Source of the DNA: Elephas maximus indicus
Taxonomy: Eukaryota > Chordata > Mammalia > Proboscidea > Elephantidae
NCBI RefSeq assembly: GCF_024166365.1
Contig: NC_064827.1
Coordinates: 55,208,635-55,272,634 of the forward strand
DNA: 64,000 bases
Reading direction: 5' to 3'
Position numbers and translations under genes: made by a program
The notes under the pieces: generated by a model
Databases searched by the model: none
What the model saw: only the letters and a program-made list of their open reading frames with translations
Told to the model about the DNA's origin: nothing
Part shown: one piece after another, positions 53,432 to 64,000 of the stretch
How the letters are laid out: each line of letters begins with the position of its first letter
Position numbering within the stretch: the stretch's first letter is position 1

Positions 53432-53912
53432 TGTTGTTAGGTACCATCGAGCCGATTCTGACTCATAGCGATCCTATGTACAACAGGACAAAACAGTGAC
53501 CAGTCCTGAATCATCCTCACAGTCCTTGTTATGTTTGAGCCCATTGTTGCAGCCACTGTGTCAGTCCATCTCATTGAGGGTCTTCCTCTTTTTTGCTGAC
53601 CCTCTACTCTACCAAGCATGATATCTTTCTCCAGGGCCTGGTCCCTCCTGATAACGTCCCCAAAGTATATGAGACTTAATCTTGCCATCCTTGCTTCTAA
53701 GGGGCACCCTGGTTGTACTTCTTCCAAGACAGATTTGTCCATTCTTTGGTGGTCCATGGTATATTTAATATTCTTCAACACCGTAATTCAAAGGCATTAG
53801 TTCTTCTTTGGTCTTCCTTATTGATCGTCCTGTTTTCACATGCATAGGAGGCAGTTGAACGCACCATGGCTTGGGTCAGGTGCACGTTAGTCTTCAAGGT
53901 GGTATCTTTGAA
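53432..53912 (-). mobile_element. RTE/BovB-like 3' region in L1 (intron 5)
   Basis: The minus strand reads LSLIYFGDVIRRDQALEK, DIMLGRVEGQQKRGRPSM and RWTDTVAATMGSN, the typical BovB/RTE C-terminus, then a 3' end of TAACAACAACA form. The 114-codon frame (53781-53437) is the best preserved RTE C-terminus in the window. Confidence 0.92.
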
Positions 53913-55560
53913 GATTAACAGTATTAAGCCTCCCTAAAAAATTTAATTTTTTATCCATGAATACAGGCATCTTTCCATTTATGTAGGTTATCTTTAATTT
54001 TTTCGGCAACGTGTTGTAGTTTTCAGTGTTCAAATCTTAACATTTCTTGAGTTAAATTTATTTCTAAAAATTTTGTTCTTTTGGATGTTCTTATAAATGG
54101 AATTATTTTCTCAATTTTATTTTTGGGTTGTTCATTGCAAATGTGTAGAAATACATTTGATTTTTGTATATTGGCTTATGTCCTGTAACCTTGCTGAACT
54201 TATTAGCTCTACTAGATTTCGTGTGTATCTGTGGATTCTTTAGGATTTTCTATATACAAGCTCATGTCATCTGCAAATAGAGATAGCTTGACATCCTCCT
54301 TTCCAATCTGTATGCTTTTTTAAATTTCTTTCCTAATTGCCCTGCCTAGAACCTCCACTACAATGTTAAATAGAAGTGGTGAGAGTAGACATCTTTGTCT
54401 TGTTTCTGCTCTTAGGGGGAAAGAAAGCATTCAGTCTTTCACCATTAGGTATGATGTTAAATGTTGGTTTTTCATAAATCCCCTTTATGAGGTTAAAGAA
54501 GTTCCCTTCTATTCCTAGTTTGCTGAGAATTTTTTTTATCAACATTGGCTGTGGAATTTTGTCAAATGCTTTTTTCTGCATTGATTGAGCTGATCTTATG
54601 TTTTTTTTTTTTCTCTTTTATTCTGTTAATACAGTGGGCTACGTTGATTGACTTTTAAAAATAATACATCAACCTTTCATTTATGGGATAAACCCTACTT
54701 GGTCACGATATAGAATCCTTTTTATACATTGCTAGATTTAATTTGCTAACAATTTTCAAGAATTTTTCCCTGTATATTCATGAGGGGTATTGATTCATAA
54801 TTTTCTTTGTAGTCTCTTTGTCCGGTTTTTCTATAAAGATAAATTAAGCTCTTTAAATGGATTGAGATGTGTTCAGTTCTTCTCTACTTTCTGATAGTCT
54901 GAAAGTTTGTGTAGGTTTTATATTTCTTAGCTAAATGTTTGATAGATTCTGTAGTGACTATATCTGGGTCTGGAGTTTTCTTTGAGGGAAAGTTTTTTGA
55001 TGACAAAATTAACTTCTTTTGTACATTTAGGGCTTTTCATATTTTGTATTTCATTTGTGTCTGAATTGGCAAGTTGTATTTTTCAAGAAATTTGCCATTT
55101 CACCTGTTTTCGGTTTTTTGACATAAAATTTTTCACTATAGTTCTCTGTTACCCTTTTAGTAACTATAGAATTTGTAGTGATGACCCTGTTTTCATTCCT
55201 GATCTTGGAAATTTATGTCTTTTATCTCTCCTTAAATCAGTGTAGCTAGAGGTTTATCAATTTTATCAACGTTTTTAAGAAAAAAAAAAAAAAACTGACT
55301 TTAGGTTTCATTGATTTTCTGTGTCATTAATTTCTGCTCTTTATTATGTCCTGCCTTCTAATTACTTTGTTCTTTTTGTCTTCTGGCTTCTTAAGGTATA
55401 ATCTTAGGTCATTAATTTATACTTTTTTTCCTTAATACAAGCAATAAAGCTACGAATTTCCCTTTCAGTGTTGTTTTAACTACATCCCCACAGATTTTGA
55501 TATGTTTCATATGGTTCAAAAATATTCTGCAGTTCTCCTTTTCTTTGGCCCATGGTTTAT

Positions 55561-55708
55561 TTGTTGTTATTGTTAGGTGCTGTTGAGTCCGTTTGACTCA
55601 TAGTGACCCTATAGGACAGACTAAAACTGCCCCTTAGGGTTTCCAAGGAGCAGCTGGTGGATTTGAACTGCTGACCTTTTGGTTAGCAGCTGAGCTCTTA
55701 ACCACCGG
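55561..55708 (-). mobile_element. AfroSINE with RTE-like 3' terminus, in L1 (intron 5)
   Basis: The body is a short-type AfroSINE (TTTCCAAGGAGCAGCTGGTG, TTTTGGTTAGCAGCTGAGCT). Its tail, however, reads TTGTTATTGTTAGGTGCTGT, matching the RTE 3' end rather than the usual AACCCGTTGCCGT. The L1 text resumes at GAAGTATGTTATTTAG. Confidence 0.88.
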
Positions 55709-55905
55709 AAGTATGTTATTTAGATAGTTTTCTGTAATTGATTTCTAATTTAACTTTGTTCTGATCAGGGAACATGTACCATATTTTTTCAATTCTTTTG
55801 ACTTTGTTGAGACTTATTTTAAGTCTGGCATATGATCTGTTTTGATGAATATTCTATGTGCAGTTAAAAAGATTGTATATTCTGCTGTATTCGGGTGGAC
55901 TAGCT

Positions 55906-56850
55906 GTACCAGACATTAAAATACACAATGTTGTTGTATGCCGTCGAAGTCAGTTCTGACTCATAACAACCCTATAGGACAGTGTAGAACTGCCAGTAGG
56001 ATTTCTTAGGCTGAACCCTTTATGGGAGCAGATTGCCAAGTCTTTTCTCCCTCAGAGTGGCTGGTGGGTTCGAACTGCTGACCTTTTGGTTAGCAGCCAA
56101 ATGCTTACACATTATATCACCAGGGCTCGTTAAAATATGAAGTAAAGCCTCTATAATTAAAACTGTGGTACTGGAACATGAATAGACAAATAGCCCCAAA
56201 ATAGATCCAAGTACTCATGGGAATTTAGTATGTGATAGGTTGCCGTCACAAATTAATGGGGACAGGTAAAGATGGATTTTTAGTAAATGATGCTAGGATA
56301 ACTAGGTAGATAATTTGGAAGTAGATAAAATTAGATCCTTACTTCACACACAAAATAAACTCCAAATGGATTTTACAGATCTAAATGTAAAAAATAAAAC
56401 CACACAAGTACTGGTAGAGCACTTGGGTGAATTCCTCTTCAGCCTCGGTGTAGAGGAAAGGCTCTCTAACTGTGACACTAAAGGAAGAGATCGATCAGTT
56501 TGACTCCATAAATTTGGCAAAAAACATTGTGGACAAAGTCAAAATATAGCTGGCACACTGTGATAAATACTTGTAACATATTTCACAAAGGGCTGAATAC
56601 ATAACAGCCTCTTAAAAAACTAAGGAAGGAAGGACCAAAAACTCAATAGAAAATTTTTCAGAAAATTATCAACAGACATTTCAGATAGAAAAGATATGAA
56701 AATATCCTTCAAACATATTTAAAAATGTTAAACTCAGAATTTGAGAAATGCAAATTAAAATAACACTGATACACCATTTCTCACTTATCTGGCAGAAATT
56801 AAAAAGTCTTCCAGCACATTCTGTTGATGAGGCTGTGGAAGAAACAGGCA
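55906..56850 (+). mobile_element. Old L1 ORF2 fragment, sense, with a nested AfroSINE (intron 5)
   Basis: ACCAGACATTAAAATAC is followed, after the SINE, by GCCTCTATAATTAAAACTGT and GGTACTGGAACATGAATAGA. Later come ACAAAATAAACTCCAAATGG and TAAAAATGTTAAACTCAGAA, late ORF2 in sense. It lies head to head with the antisense L1 before it. Confidence 0.8.
55930..56130 (-). mobile_element. AfroSINE, long type, reverse, in L1 (intron 5)
   Basis: TTGTTGTATGCCGTCGAAGT at the tail side, CCCTTTATGGGAGCAGATTG in the middle, ATATCACCAGGGCTCG at the head. The tail again begins with TTGTTG. Confidence 0.92.
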
Positions 56851-58036
56851 TTGTTGTAATTTTTCTTTTCCAGTGTTTGTAGGATATTCTTGCATGTTTT
56901 TATTTTCCAGTTTTTTCCCCTAGATTTTCATGCATATTTATATGAACTTTACTAGCAATTTGTCTAACTGCATAAAACATAACTCCATTAAAAAAAACTC
57001 AGTATTTTTATTGATTATAGTAAATGTATAAATTAACTTAGGGAGGCAGATATATAGCATAGGGAGAAGAGGAAAGAGTAAGACAGGAGCAGGGTCAGAG
57101 TTAAGAGGCTCTCCAGGATCTAGTATTTAGAGAGGAAAAATCCAAATTGGGAGACTCGGAAGAACTGGCCAGTGAAGTAAGAGGAAAACCAGGGGATAGT
57201 TTTAAGAAAGATGGAGTGGTCAGTTGTGCTGAATTCTATTAAGAGGTGTATTCAGATAATGTATTATTGAATACTTGAATGAGGGACACAGTTTTTAGGC
57301 CCTTTGGAGGACAAATAGACTTTCAACCTTTGAATAAGACCCTAACTTTGTCCTCAAGATATTATAGTCTAAAAAGGAATTTGAGACATATACATTGTTC
57401 TTTCAGACTTTATAAAGATAGGGACTAGGTTTGTTTTGTTCATCACTGCATCCCTAGCACTGTGCCTGGCATATGGTAGCTTTTTACTGTGTATTTTGCT
57501 GACTGACTGATAAATAAACAATATGCTCTTTTATATGTGTCTTTAATTCATACTACCAGAAAAGAGCAATTTGTTTACCCAGCTTATTAAAAAGAACATT
57601 TACAAAAATGTAAATCCTAAGATTTTAATTTATTTGCCAATCATTCAGGTTAATAATTACCGATGTCTGAGTGAATTCCATCACCTATGGAAAACAGAGT
57701 GACCAGAAAACCTAGGTGAATATGCTATGTGCTATCAGGGTTTTTTTTTTTTATCAGGGGTTTATTGCAGGGCAAGGGGACTTCTGTTGGAGACCATCTA
57801 GAAAAGCTTAATGGAGTAGGCCCTTGGGTTACACAGCAAAGGACTGTTTGAATTTGAGCTGATGGAGATAGGAAGAAGTATGTTTTGGGAGGAGAGAGAT
57901 TAATTTGGCAAATTTTGCTTATGTAGAAATAAAGTCTTTGCATTATCCGTATGGGGCAGGATGTTATGCTCCTTCATTCGTTGTACTCTCAGTGCTAGGC
58001 ATTACAGACATCCCCACCCCGCAAATAAAAATAATA
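56851..58036. other. Intron 5 sequence with an L2 end
   Basis: An L2 3' end is likely at about 57395-57520 (GATAGGGACTAGGTTTG, CCTAGCACTGTGCCTGGCAT). The text at 57030-57260 resembles an old, unnamed interspersed repeat (GAAAGATGGAGTGGTCAGTT). The rest is unassigned. Confidence 0.45.
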
Positions 58037-58233
58037 AAAAAAAAAACCCATTGCCATCAGGTGGATTCCGACTCACAGCGACCAGAGGAGAACTGCCCCA
58101 TAGGGCTTCCAAGGCTGTAATCTTTGTGGAAGCAGACTGCCACATCCTTCTCCTGTGGAGCAGGTGGTGGGTTCGAACTACCAGTCTTTTGGTTAGCAGC
58201 CGAGTGCTTAACCACTGTGCCACCAGGGATCCT
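58037..58233 (-). mobile_element. AfroSINE, long type, reverse (intron 5)
   Basis: ACCCATTGCCATCAGGTGGA at the tail side, GTAATCTTTGTGGAAGCAGA in the middle, CTGTGCCACCAGGGATCC at the head. Confidence 0.94.
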
Positions 58234-58245
58234 GTAGGCACTGTG

Positions 58246-58728
58246 TTGTTAATGTTGTCATTGTTAGGTGCCGTCAAATTGGTTCTGACTCATACCGACC
58301 CTATATACAACAGAATGAAACACTGCCTGGTCCTGCACCGTCCTCAAAATCGTTACTATGCTTGAGTGCATTGTTGCAGCCACTGTGTCAGTCCATCTTG
58401 TTGAGGGTCATCCTCTCTTTTGATGACCTACTTTAGCAAGCATGACGTTATTCTTCAGGGACTGGTCCTTCCTGATAATGTGTCCAAAGTATATGCGACG
58501 AAGTCTTGCCATCCCTTCTTAAGGGGCATTCTGGCTGTACTTCTTCCAAAACAGATTCATTCGTTCTTCCCACAGTCCACGGTATGGTCAGTATTCTTCA
58601 CCAACACCATAATTCAAAGGTGTCAGTTCTCCTTCAGTCTGCCTTATTCATTGTCCAGCTTTCACATGCATATGAGGCTATTGAAAACATCATGGCTTGG
58701 GTCAGGCGCACCTTAGTCCTAAAGAGGA
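58246..58728 (-). mobile_element. RTE/BovB-like 3' region, antisense (intron 5)
   Basis: It starts GTTGTTAATGTTGTCATTGT and TTAGGTGCCGTCAAATTGGT, then GAGTGCATTGTTGCAGCCAC, CGAAGTCTTGCCATCC and TTGTCCAGCTTTCACATGCA. It covers the same C-terminal region as 53432-53912 and is broken by frameshifts. Confidence 0.9.
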
Positions 58729-59612
58729 TATGAAAGTATTTAAAGTACCATCTTTTCCCTGAAAGAACATACATTGTGTGTCATATTTTTGTGGTCAGTT
58801 TGAAATGGTATAATTTGAGATATATAAAATGCGATAGAGCTTTCAACAGTTTCTTTACCCAAATCAATCTATGTTTTAGCGTTTCTGCATTTTTTTTGTT
58901 TCCTTTTTTAGGAAGAGACCATGACGCCAAATGCTATTTAATTTAGGTAATATGCCCTTTCTTTTAATAGTTCACTAAATAGGACAGTTTTATGTTTTGA
59001 AAAAAAAGTACATGTTCATTCCATTTGTCACAATTATGTTTCACCTTGCTGAATCAAGACCTGATAAGAGGCTGAATTCACCGTGTCTGCCTTAAGCCTC
59101 GTAACTCTATCTCAGCAGTACTTTCTAATACTAAAAATACTTCTCAGCTGAGTGATGAGTCTCCTGGGAGTTGAGATTTTATTAAAACACTAGACTTTGA
59201 AAAATACTGTAGTTCACGTTCTCAGGAAATACTTTAAACTGTCATCCTTCTCTTTTGGATTTTGTAAAGGGAAAATGTTTTCCTAAGACAGTGGAACATT
59301 TTTTTGATGTAAATTCTTTTATCTTTCATTGGCAGTTCATTAAGTCAAGCAGTGACCAAGATAATATGGCAGTACATCTCATTGTAACCATTTATTCTAA
59401 GAAATAATTTAATGTAAGGAAATTAACTTGGAGGTTAACTTTATACTTAGACTTTTCTCACTCTGTGTTCTTTCCAGGCGACCACATTCACATTCATGCC
59501 TTTAACTTTTACTAGTATAATAATGACTTCCAAACCCATATCTCTTACTTAAATGTTTCTGGGCAAAGCTCTATCACTCCATTTCTCTTTCTCTTTACTG
59601 TCCTGTAATTAC
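58729..59612. other. Intron 5 sequence, nothing assigned
   Basis: No repeat or exon. The text AGGAAGAGACCATGACGCCA at 58910 was tested as an exon start and rejected. Confidence 0.45.
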
Positions 59613-59660
59613 CACGAGTTGGAATCGACTCCATAGCAACTAACAACAACAGAAACAATT
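59613..59660 (+). mobile_element. RTE/AfroSINE 3'-end scrap
   Basis: ACGAGTTGGAATCGACTCCA then ATAGCAACTAACAACAACAG: an isolated 3' terminus of the RTE type, only about 48 bp. Confidence 0.75.
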
Positions 59661-59784
59661 ACTGATTTAAGTGCCTGTCTTGGACTAGTCTATAAAGACC
59701 TTGATGGCAAGAACTATGTTCAGCATGCTTTTGGCAGCACAAGCAAATTATTTTAATACTGTCGATGGTTGATTTTAGGCTTTG

Positions 59785-59998
59785 TAGGGCTGGTGATGAT
59801 GCAGTGGTTACGCACTGGGCTGCTAAATGAAAGGTTGGTGATTCGAACTCACCGACCACTTTGCAGGAGAAAGATGTGGCAGTCTGCTTCCATGAAGATT
59901 ACAGTCTTGGAAACCCTGCGGGGCAGTTCTATTCTGTCCTGTAGGGTTGCTATGAGTCGGAATTGACTCAGTGGCAACGGGTTTGGTTTGGTTTTGGG
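59785..59998 (+). mobile_element. AfroSINE, long type (intron 5)
   Basis: Head TGTAGGGCTGGTGATGATGC, middle GCAGGAGAAAGATGTGGCAG, tail GAATTGACTCAGTGGCAACG plus GGTTTGGTTTGG. Confidence 0.94.
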
Positions 59999-60600
59999 TT
60001 TATAATTCAGTTTATCCTTACATCTAGAATGTGTCCCTTTTGGGGTCTCAATTGAAACCTGAGGTGTTTTCCTGGGCTCTCCCACCTGGCTGGCCTCGAA
60101 CTCCAACCTGGCCTCTCAGCACCAAGTGCTGGCTGCTGATGTGTCTGCTGAGCTCTTTGGCCTCCCTACTGTCGCTCTCTGCTAAATTTTTGAAGTCCCT
60201 CCCTACACAGATAGGTTTTACGAGTTGGAGGAGTTGGTAAACTCCTCAAGGCCTGATTCCACATAGATTTCTGGGCTCTCTCTGTGTGGTTCCTTTCTGT
60301 TGGAATATTGCCACTTAAGTCCTAGATGCTTTGGCTTTCTTAAAGTACAACCTGGGTCTTCTCAGCTCAGTGGGACATCTGCTTTCTATTCCCCATAGCT
60401 CTGAATTAGCACATATTCTCAAAAGAAAAAGTTGGGGTGAATGTGGAGCTCACCTTGTTCAGTTTCTCTTCTCTTATGGGTGATAGCCCCATCAGATTCT
60501 GCTTGTATTATTTGCTGTCTGATGCTTTTTAATAGTTGTCTTTTATATTGATATCCTTGGGAGACTGAGTCTGATACAAGCTATTTAGTCATGCTTGACC
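59999..60600. other. Intron 5 sequence, possibly old L1 or LTR
   Basis: The text at 60430-60600 (AAAGTTGGGGTGAATGTGGA, TTTAATAGTTGTCTTTTATA) may be an antisense old L1 3' end. 60030-60420 is unassigned. Confidence 0.35.
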
Positions 60601-63600
60601 TGAAGTCCTTGTGCATGCATTTTATTTATTTTAACCACTCACAAAATTTTGGTTATTACTGTTGTTACAGAACTGTGTATGTTAATAGTATTTACTGTAG
60701 TTGTCCTTTATTCATGTGTACCTCTCAGTGTCCTCATTTACCTTGGTCATGTTGTGCTGACTTCCTGTGTATTGTGTATTGCCTTTCCTTTCACCAGAAT
60801 TAACATGTGCCTGCCATCTAGTAAGTGACTCTCCCCCACCTCCATCCCTGGTAACTGTCAAAGAATGTTGCTTTGTGTGTAAACCTATTAACTTTTTATA
60901 AAAGTGGTATCATGTAATAATTTTCTCAGCATAATGTCCATATTCGTCCATGTTGTAAGACGTTTAGTGGACTCATCATTATTCTTTATCATTGCGTAAT
61001 ATTCCATTGTGTCTTTGTACCACATTTTGCTGATCCATTCATCTGTTGCTGGATACTTAGGTTATTTCTATGTTTTTGCTATGTGAATAATGGTGCAGTG
61101 AACATGGGTGTGCCTATGCCTATTCATGTCACTGCGTTTATTGCTGTAGAATGTATATCCAGGAGTGGAATTGCTGGATCATATGGTATTTCTATTTCTA
61201 ACTTTTTGAGGGAGTGCCATACCATTTTCCATAGTGGTTGTACCATTTTACAATCCCACTAGCAGCGTCTAAGAATTCCAATCGTCCCACAACCCCGCCA
61301 GTATTTGTTTTCTGTTTTTTTTTTTTTGATCAGTGCTGTTTATGCAGGGGTGAGATGGTATCTCATTGTAGTTTTGACTTGCATCTCTCTAATGGCTAAT
61401 GATCATGAACGTCTCTTCATGTATTTATTAGCTTCTGGGGTGCCTTTTTTGGTGAAGTGTCTGTTCATGTCTTTTGTCCATTTTTTTTTTTATTGGATTG
61501 TCTTTTTGTTGTAGAGGTGTTCAAGTTTCTTATATATTTTAGAGATTAGACCCTTGTCAGATATATTATTGCCAAAATTTTTTTCTCAGTCTGTGGGTTC
61601 TCTTTTGGTAAAGTTTTTTGATGAGCATAAGTATTTAATTTTTAAGAGGTCTCAGTTATCTAATTTATCTTCTGTTGTTTGTGTATTTTTAGTTATGTTT
61701 AATAGTATATTTATGCCATAAATTAGGATCCCAGCTTTGTCCCTGTGTTATTTTCCAGAAACTTTATAGTTTTAGATTTAACATTTAGGTCTTTGATCTA
61801 TTTTGAGTTAGTTTTTGTGTATGGTGTGAGGTGTGGGTCCTGTTTCATTTTTCTGCAAATCAATATCCAGTTTTGCCAGCACTCTTTGTTAAAGAGACTG
61901 TCTCTTCCCCATTGAATGGCCTTTGACCCTTTGTCAATGATCAGTTGTCCATTGCTGAATGGGTGTACTTCTCAGTTCTCAATTCTGTTTGTTTGGTGTA
62001 TGTGTCTGTTGTTATACTAGTACCAGGCTGTTTTGATTGCTGTGGCCGGATAGCAAATTCTAACATCGGGAAGTGTGAGGCCTCCTACTTTGTTCTTCTT
62101 TGGTAATTCTTTAGCTGTTCGGGGCCTCTTTCATTTCTGTATAGAGTTGGAGATTAGTTTTTCCATTTCGTTAAAGAATGTTATTGGGATTTGGATTGGG
62201 ATTGCATTATATCTGTAGATCACTTTGGGTAGTATTGACACTTTCATAATGTTATGTCTTCCAATCCATGAGCATGGTATGTTTTTCCATTTATGTAGGT
62301 CTCTTTTGGTTTCTTGCAGTAGTGTATCATAGTTTTCCTTGTGTAAGTGTTTTATATCTCTGGTTAGATTTATTCCTAGGTATTTCATCCTTTTGGGGGA
62401 TATTGTAAATGGTATTGTTTTCTGGATTTCTTTTTTGGAGTTCTTGTAGTGTGGAGGACTTCAACTGATTTTTGTGTGTTGGTCTTGTACCAGGCCACTT
62501 TGAACCCTTTAATTAGTTCTAGTAACTTTCTTGTGAAATCCCAGAGATTTTCTACACATAGGATCACGTCATCTGGGAAAAGGGATAGTTTTTCTTCTTC
62601 CTTTACTATTTCGATACTCTTTATTTCCCTTTCTTGCCTTATTCTTCTATAGAACTTTGAGTACAATATTGAATAAGGGTGGTGATAATGGGCATCCTCG
62701 TCTCATTTCTATTCTTAAGGGGAATGCTCTCAATCCTTCTCTGTTGAGAAAAATGTTGGCTGTTGGTTTTGTATATATGCCCTTAATTATGTTGTGGAAT
62801 TTCCCTTTTATTCCTATTTGGCTTTTATAAAATTTTATAAAATTCCCTTTTATTCCTATTTATCAGGAAAGGATGTTGGAGTTTATTAAATGGCTTTTCT
62901 GCATCAATTGAGATGACCGTGTGATTCTTTTCATTTGCTGTATTTATGTGGTGGCTTACATTGATTTTCTAATGTTGAACCACCCTTGAATCCCTGGTAT
63001 GAATCCCACCTGATCATGATGTATTGTATTTTTGGTATGCTGTTGTCTTTTGGCTAGAATTTTGTTGAGAATTCTTTGCATCTGTGTTCATGAGGGATAT
63101 TGGTCTGTAATTTTCTTTTTTTGTTGTGTCTTTGCCTGGCATTGCTATCAGGTTTATGCTGGCTTCATGGAATGAATTTGGAAGTACTGTATATTATGCA
63201 AATAACATGCTCCTTCTATGTTTGTTTGGCTGTGCCCTTCCTCCTTGAGGTACTTTTGTAAGCACACTATGCTAATTTTTTTTTTTTTAACAGCAACGTG
63301 TACAAGAGGATTGGAATGTTGATGTTTTTGAAAGCACCTCATGGAGGGATGGAATGACTGGCAGACAAACTCAGAAGGCCCATGTTATTTGCATAAAAAT
63401 ATGGTATTTCTTCCTTTTCTGTGTTCTGTAGTAGTTTGAGTAGAATTGGTGTCAGTTTTTCTGTGAATATTTGGTAGAACACTCCAGTGAAGCCATCTGA
63501 GCTGGGGCCTTTTTCTGTTGGGAGTTTTTTTTTTTTTTAAATGACGTCTTCAGTTTTTTCTTTTGTTATGGATCTGTTTAGGTTTTCTACTCTGTGTTAG

Positions 63601-63925
63601 TATAGGTAGATAGTGTGTTTCTAGAAATTTGTCCATTTCTTCTAGGTTTTCAAATTTGTTAGTGTAGAATTTTTCATATTATTCTGTTGTGATCCTCTTT
63701 ATCTTGCTTGGTGGTTCTGTTATAATGTTTCTCATTTCATTTTTATTTTGATTTATGTGCATCTTTTCAATTTTTTTCTTTGTCAGTTTGGCCAGCGGTT
63801 TGTCAATTTTATTGATCCTGTCAAAGAACCAACTTCTAGTTTTATTTATTCTGTTGTTTTTCTAATTCATTTATTTTTCCTCTGATCTTTATTATTTCCT
63901 TTCTTCTGGTGACTATGGACTTTTT
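60601..63925 (-). mobile_element. L1, antisense, long copy (intron 5)
   Basis: 3' UTR and ORF2 read in reverse: CATAATGTCCATATTCGTCC, GGAATTGCTGGATCATATGG, TTTTGAGTTAGTTTTTGTGT, GGATCACGTCATCTGGGAAA and GGTATGAATCCCACCTGATC. Two minus-strand frames (62388-62131, with [20 protein letters not shown], and 62666-62385) keep good ORF2 similarity. It carries a DNA-transposon-like insertion at 63187-63404 and is interrupted at its far end by another L1 3' end at 63935. Confidence 0.9.
63187..63404. mobile_element. Palindromic MITE-like DNA transposon inserted in L1
   Basis: 218 bp of non-L1 sequence split an otherwise continuous L1 ORF2 (TTTGGAAGTA | TATTTCTTCCTTTTC). Its ends are inverted repeats: TTATGCAAATAACATG at 63194-63209 is exactly complementary to CATGTTATTTGCATAA at 63381-63396. 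The match continues imperfectly inward for about 75-80 bp per arm (for example CTCCTTGAGGTACTTTTG against the reverse of TTGAAAGCACCTCATGGAGG). TA flanks both sides (63185-63186, 63405-63406). There is no open frame, so it is non-autonomous. The TA target suggests the Tc1/mariner/pogo superfamily; I cannot name the family. Confidence 0.85.
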
Positions 63926-63934
63926 TTTTTTAAA

Positions 63935-64000
63935 TAATTTTTATTGTGCTTTAAGTGAAAGTTTACAGATCAAGTCAGTCTGTCACACTTAAGCCTATAT
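63935..64000 (-). mobile_element. Elephant-type L1 3' UTR, antisense, cut by the window end
   Basis: AATAATTTTTATTGTGCTTT then AAGTGAAAGTTTACAGATCA: the same 3' terminus as 42282. It lies within, or at the end of, the preceding antisense L1. Confidence 0.85.

Larger units (their letters stand above)
51691..55905 (-). mobile_element. Old L1, long antisense copy with nested insertions (intron 5)
   Basis: The antisense 3' end (AACAGCTTTGTTGAGATATA) is at about 51712. Text then runs through the 3' UTR and ORF2 in reverse: TTCATCCATGTCGTAGTATG, GCAATTGCTGGGTCATATGG, TCATTTTTGTGTGTGATATG, TCTTGTTTCTGCTCTTAGGG and AATGCTTTTTTCTGCATTGA. RTE pieces at 52420-52590 and 53432-53912 and an AfroSINE at 55561-55706 interrupt it. 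Many stops; it is inactive. Confidence 0.88.

Noticed and set aside
58906..58950. Possible TMEM38B last exon: T-rich tract, AG, then GAAGAGACCATGACGCC
   Set aside because: The frame ends in TAA after a few codons and does not encode the TRIC-B C-terminal tail; no other part of intron 5 does either.
62131..62666. Antisense open frames as host genes
   Set aside because: They are L1 ORF2 pieces in an antisense L1.

Overview
This is a mammalian genomic window, almost certainly from an afrotherian and most likely an elephant. It is dense in tRNA-derived AfroSINEs on both strands, in L1 copies whose 3' UTR type I associate with elephants, and in RTE/BovB-type LINE fragments. These sit among older pan-mammalian repeats (L2, MIR, MER5, old L1, MaLR LTRs). 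It is not prokaryotic, and no operons, CRISPR arrays, tRNA or rRNA genes are visible.

The only host gene I can support is TMEM38B (TRIC-B, the ER/SR trimeric intracellular cation channel) on the + strand. Five coding exons assemble exactly, with GT/AG splice sites and consistent codon phase: 21855-21966, 30597-30753, 43448-43632, 44511-44598 and 50583-50700. They total 660 nt, encoding residues 1-220. The remaining C-terminal part (about 70 residues in the human protein) is not in the window, so the last exon should lie beyond position 64000. A CpG island (about 21540-22240) covers the promoter, 5' UTR and exon 1. Introns 1-4 are about 8.6, 12.7, 0.9 and 6.0 kb; intron 5 exceeds 13 kb.

Layout: 1-21500 is upstream intergenic DNA of old repeats plus AfroSINEs, a rearranged RTE cluster (12.4-15.3 kb) and an L1 3' end (15.4-16.9 kb). 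Intron 1 carries AfroSINEs, including one with an inverted 5' part, and L1 3' ends. Intron 2 holds the most elaborate nesting: an RTE inside an L1, each with its own target-site duplication, with a copy of the exon 2/intron 2 junction pasted into the RTE. It also holds two solo LTRs and a young 5'-truncated L1. Intron 4 has an LTR inserted in an older MLT1-like LTR, and a MaLR-type LTR plus internal region. Intron 5 is mostly antisense L1.

Most notable: (1) a 218-bp palindromic DNA-transposon-like element with arms of about 75-80 bp and a TA target duplication, inserted in an L1 at 63187-63404; (2) the duplicated exon 2 splice-donor segment at about 32197-32445; (3) 5'-inversion (twin-priming-like) structures in an RTE and in a SINE. 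Repeat family names are from memory of the families and were not checked against a database.
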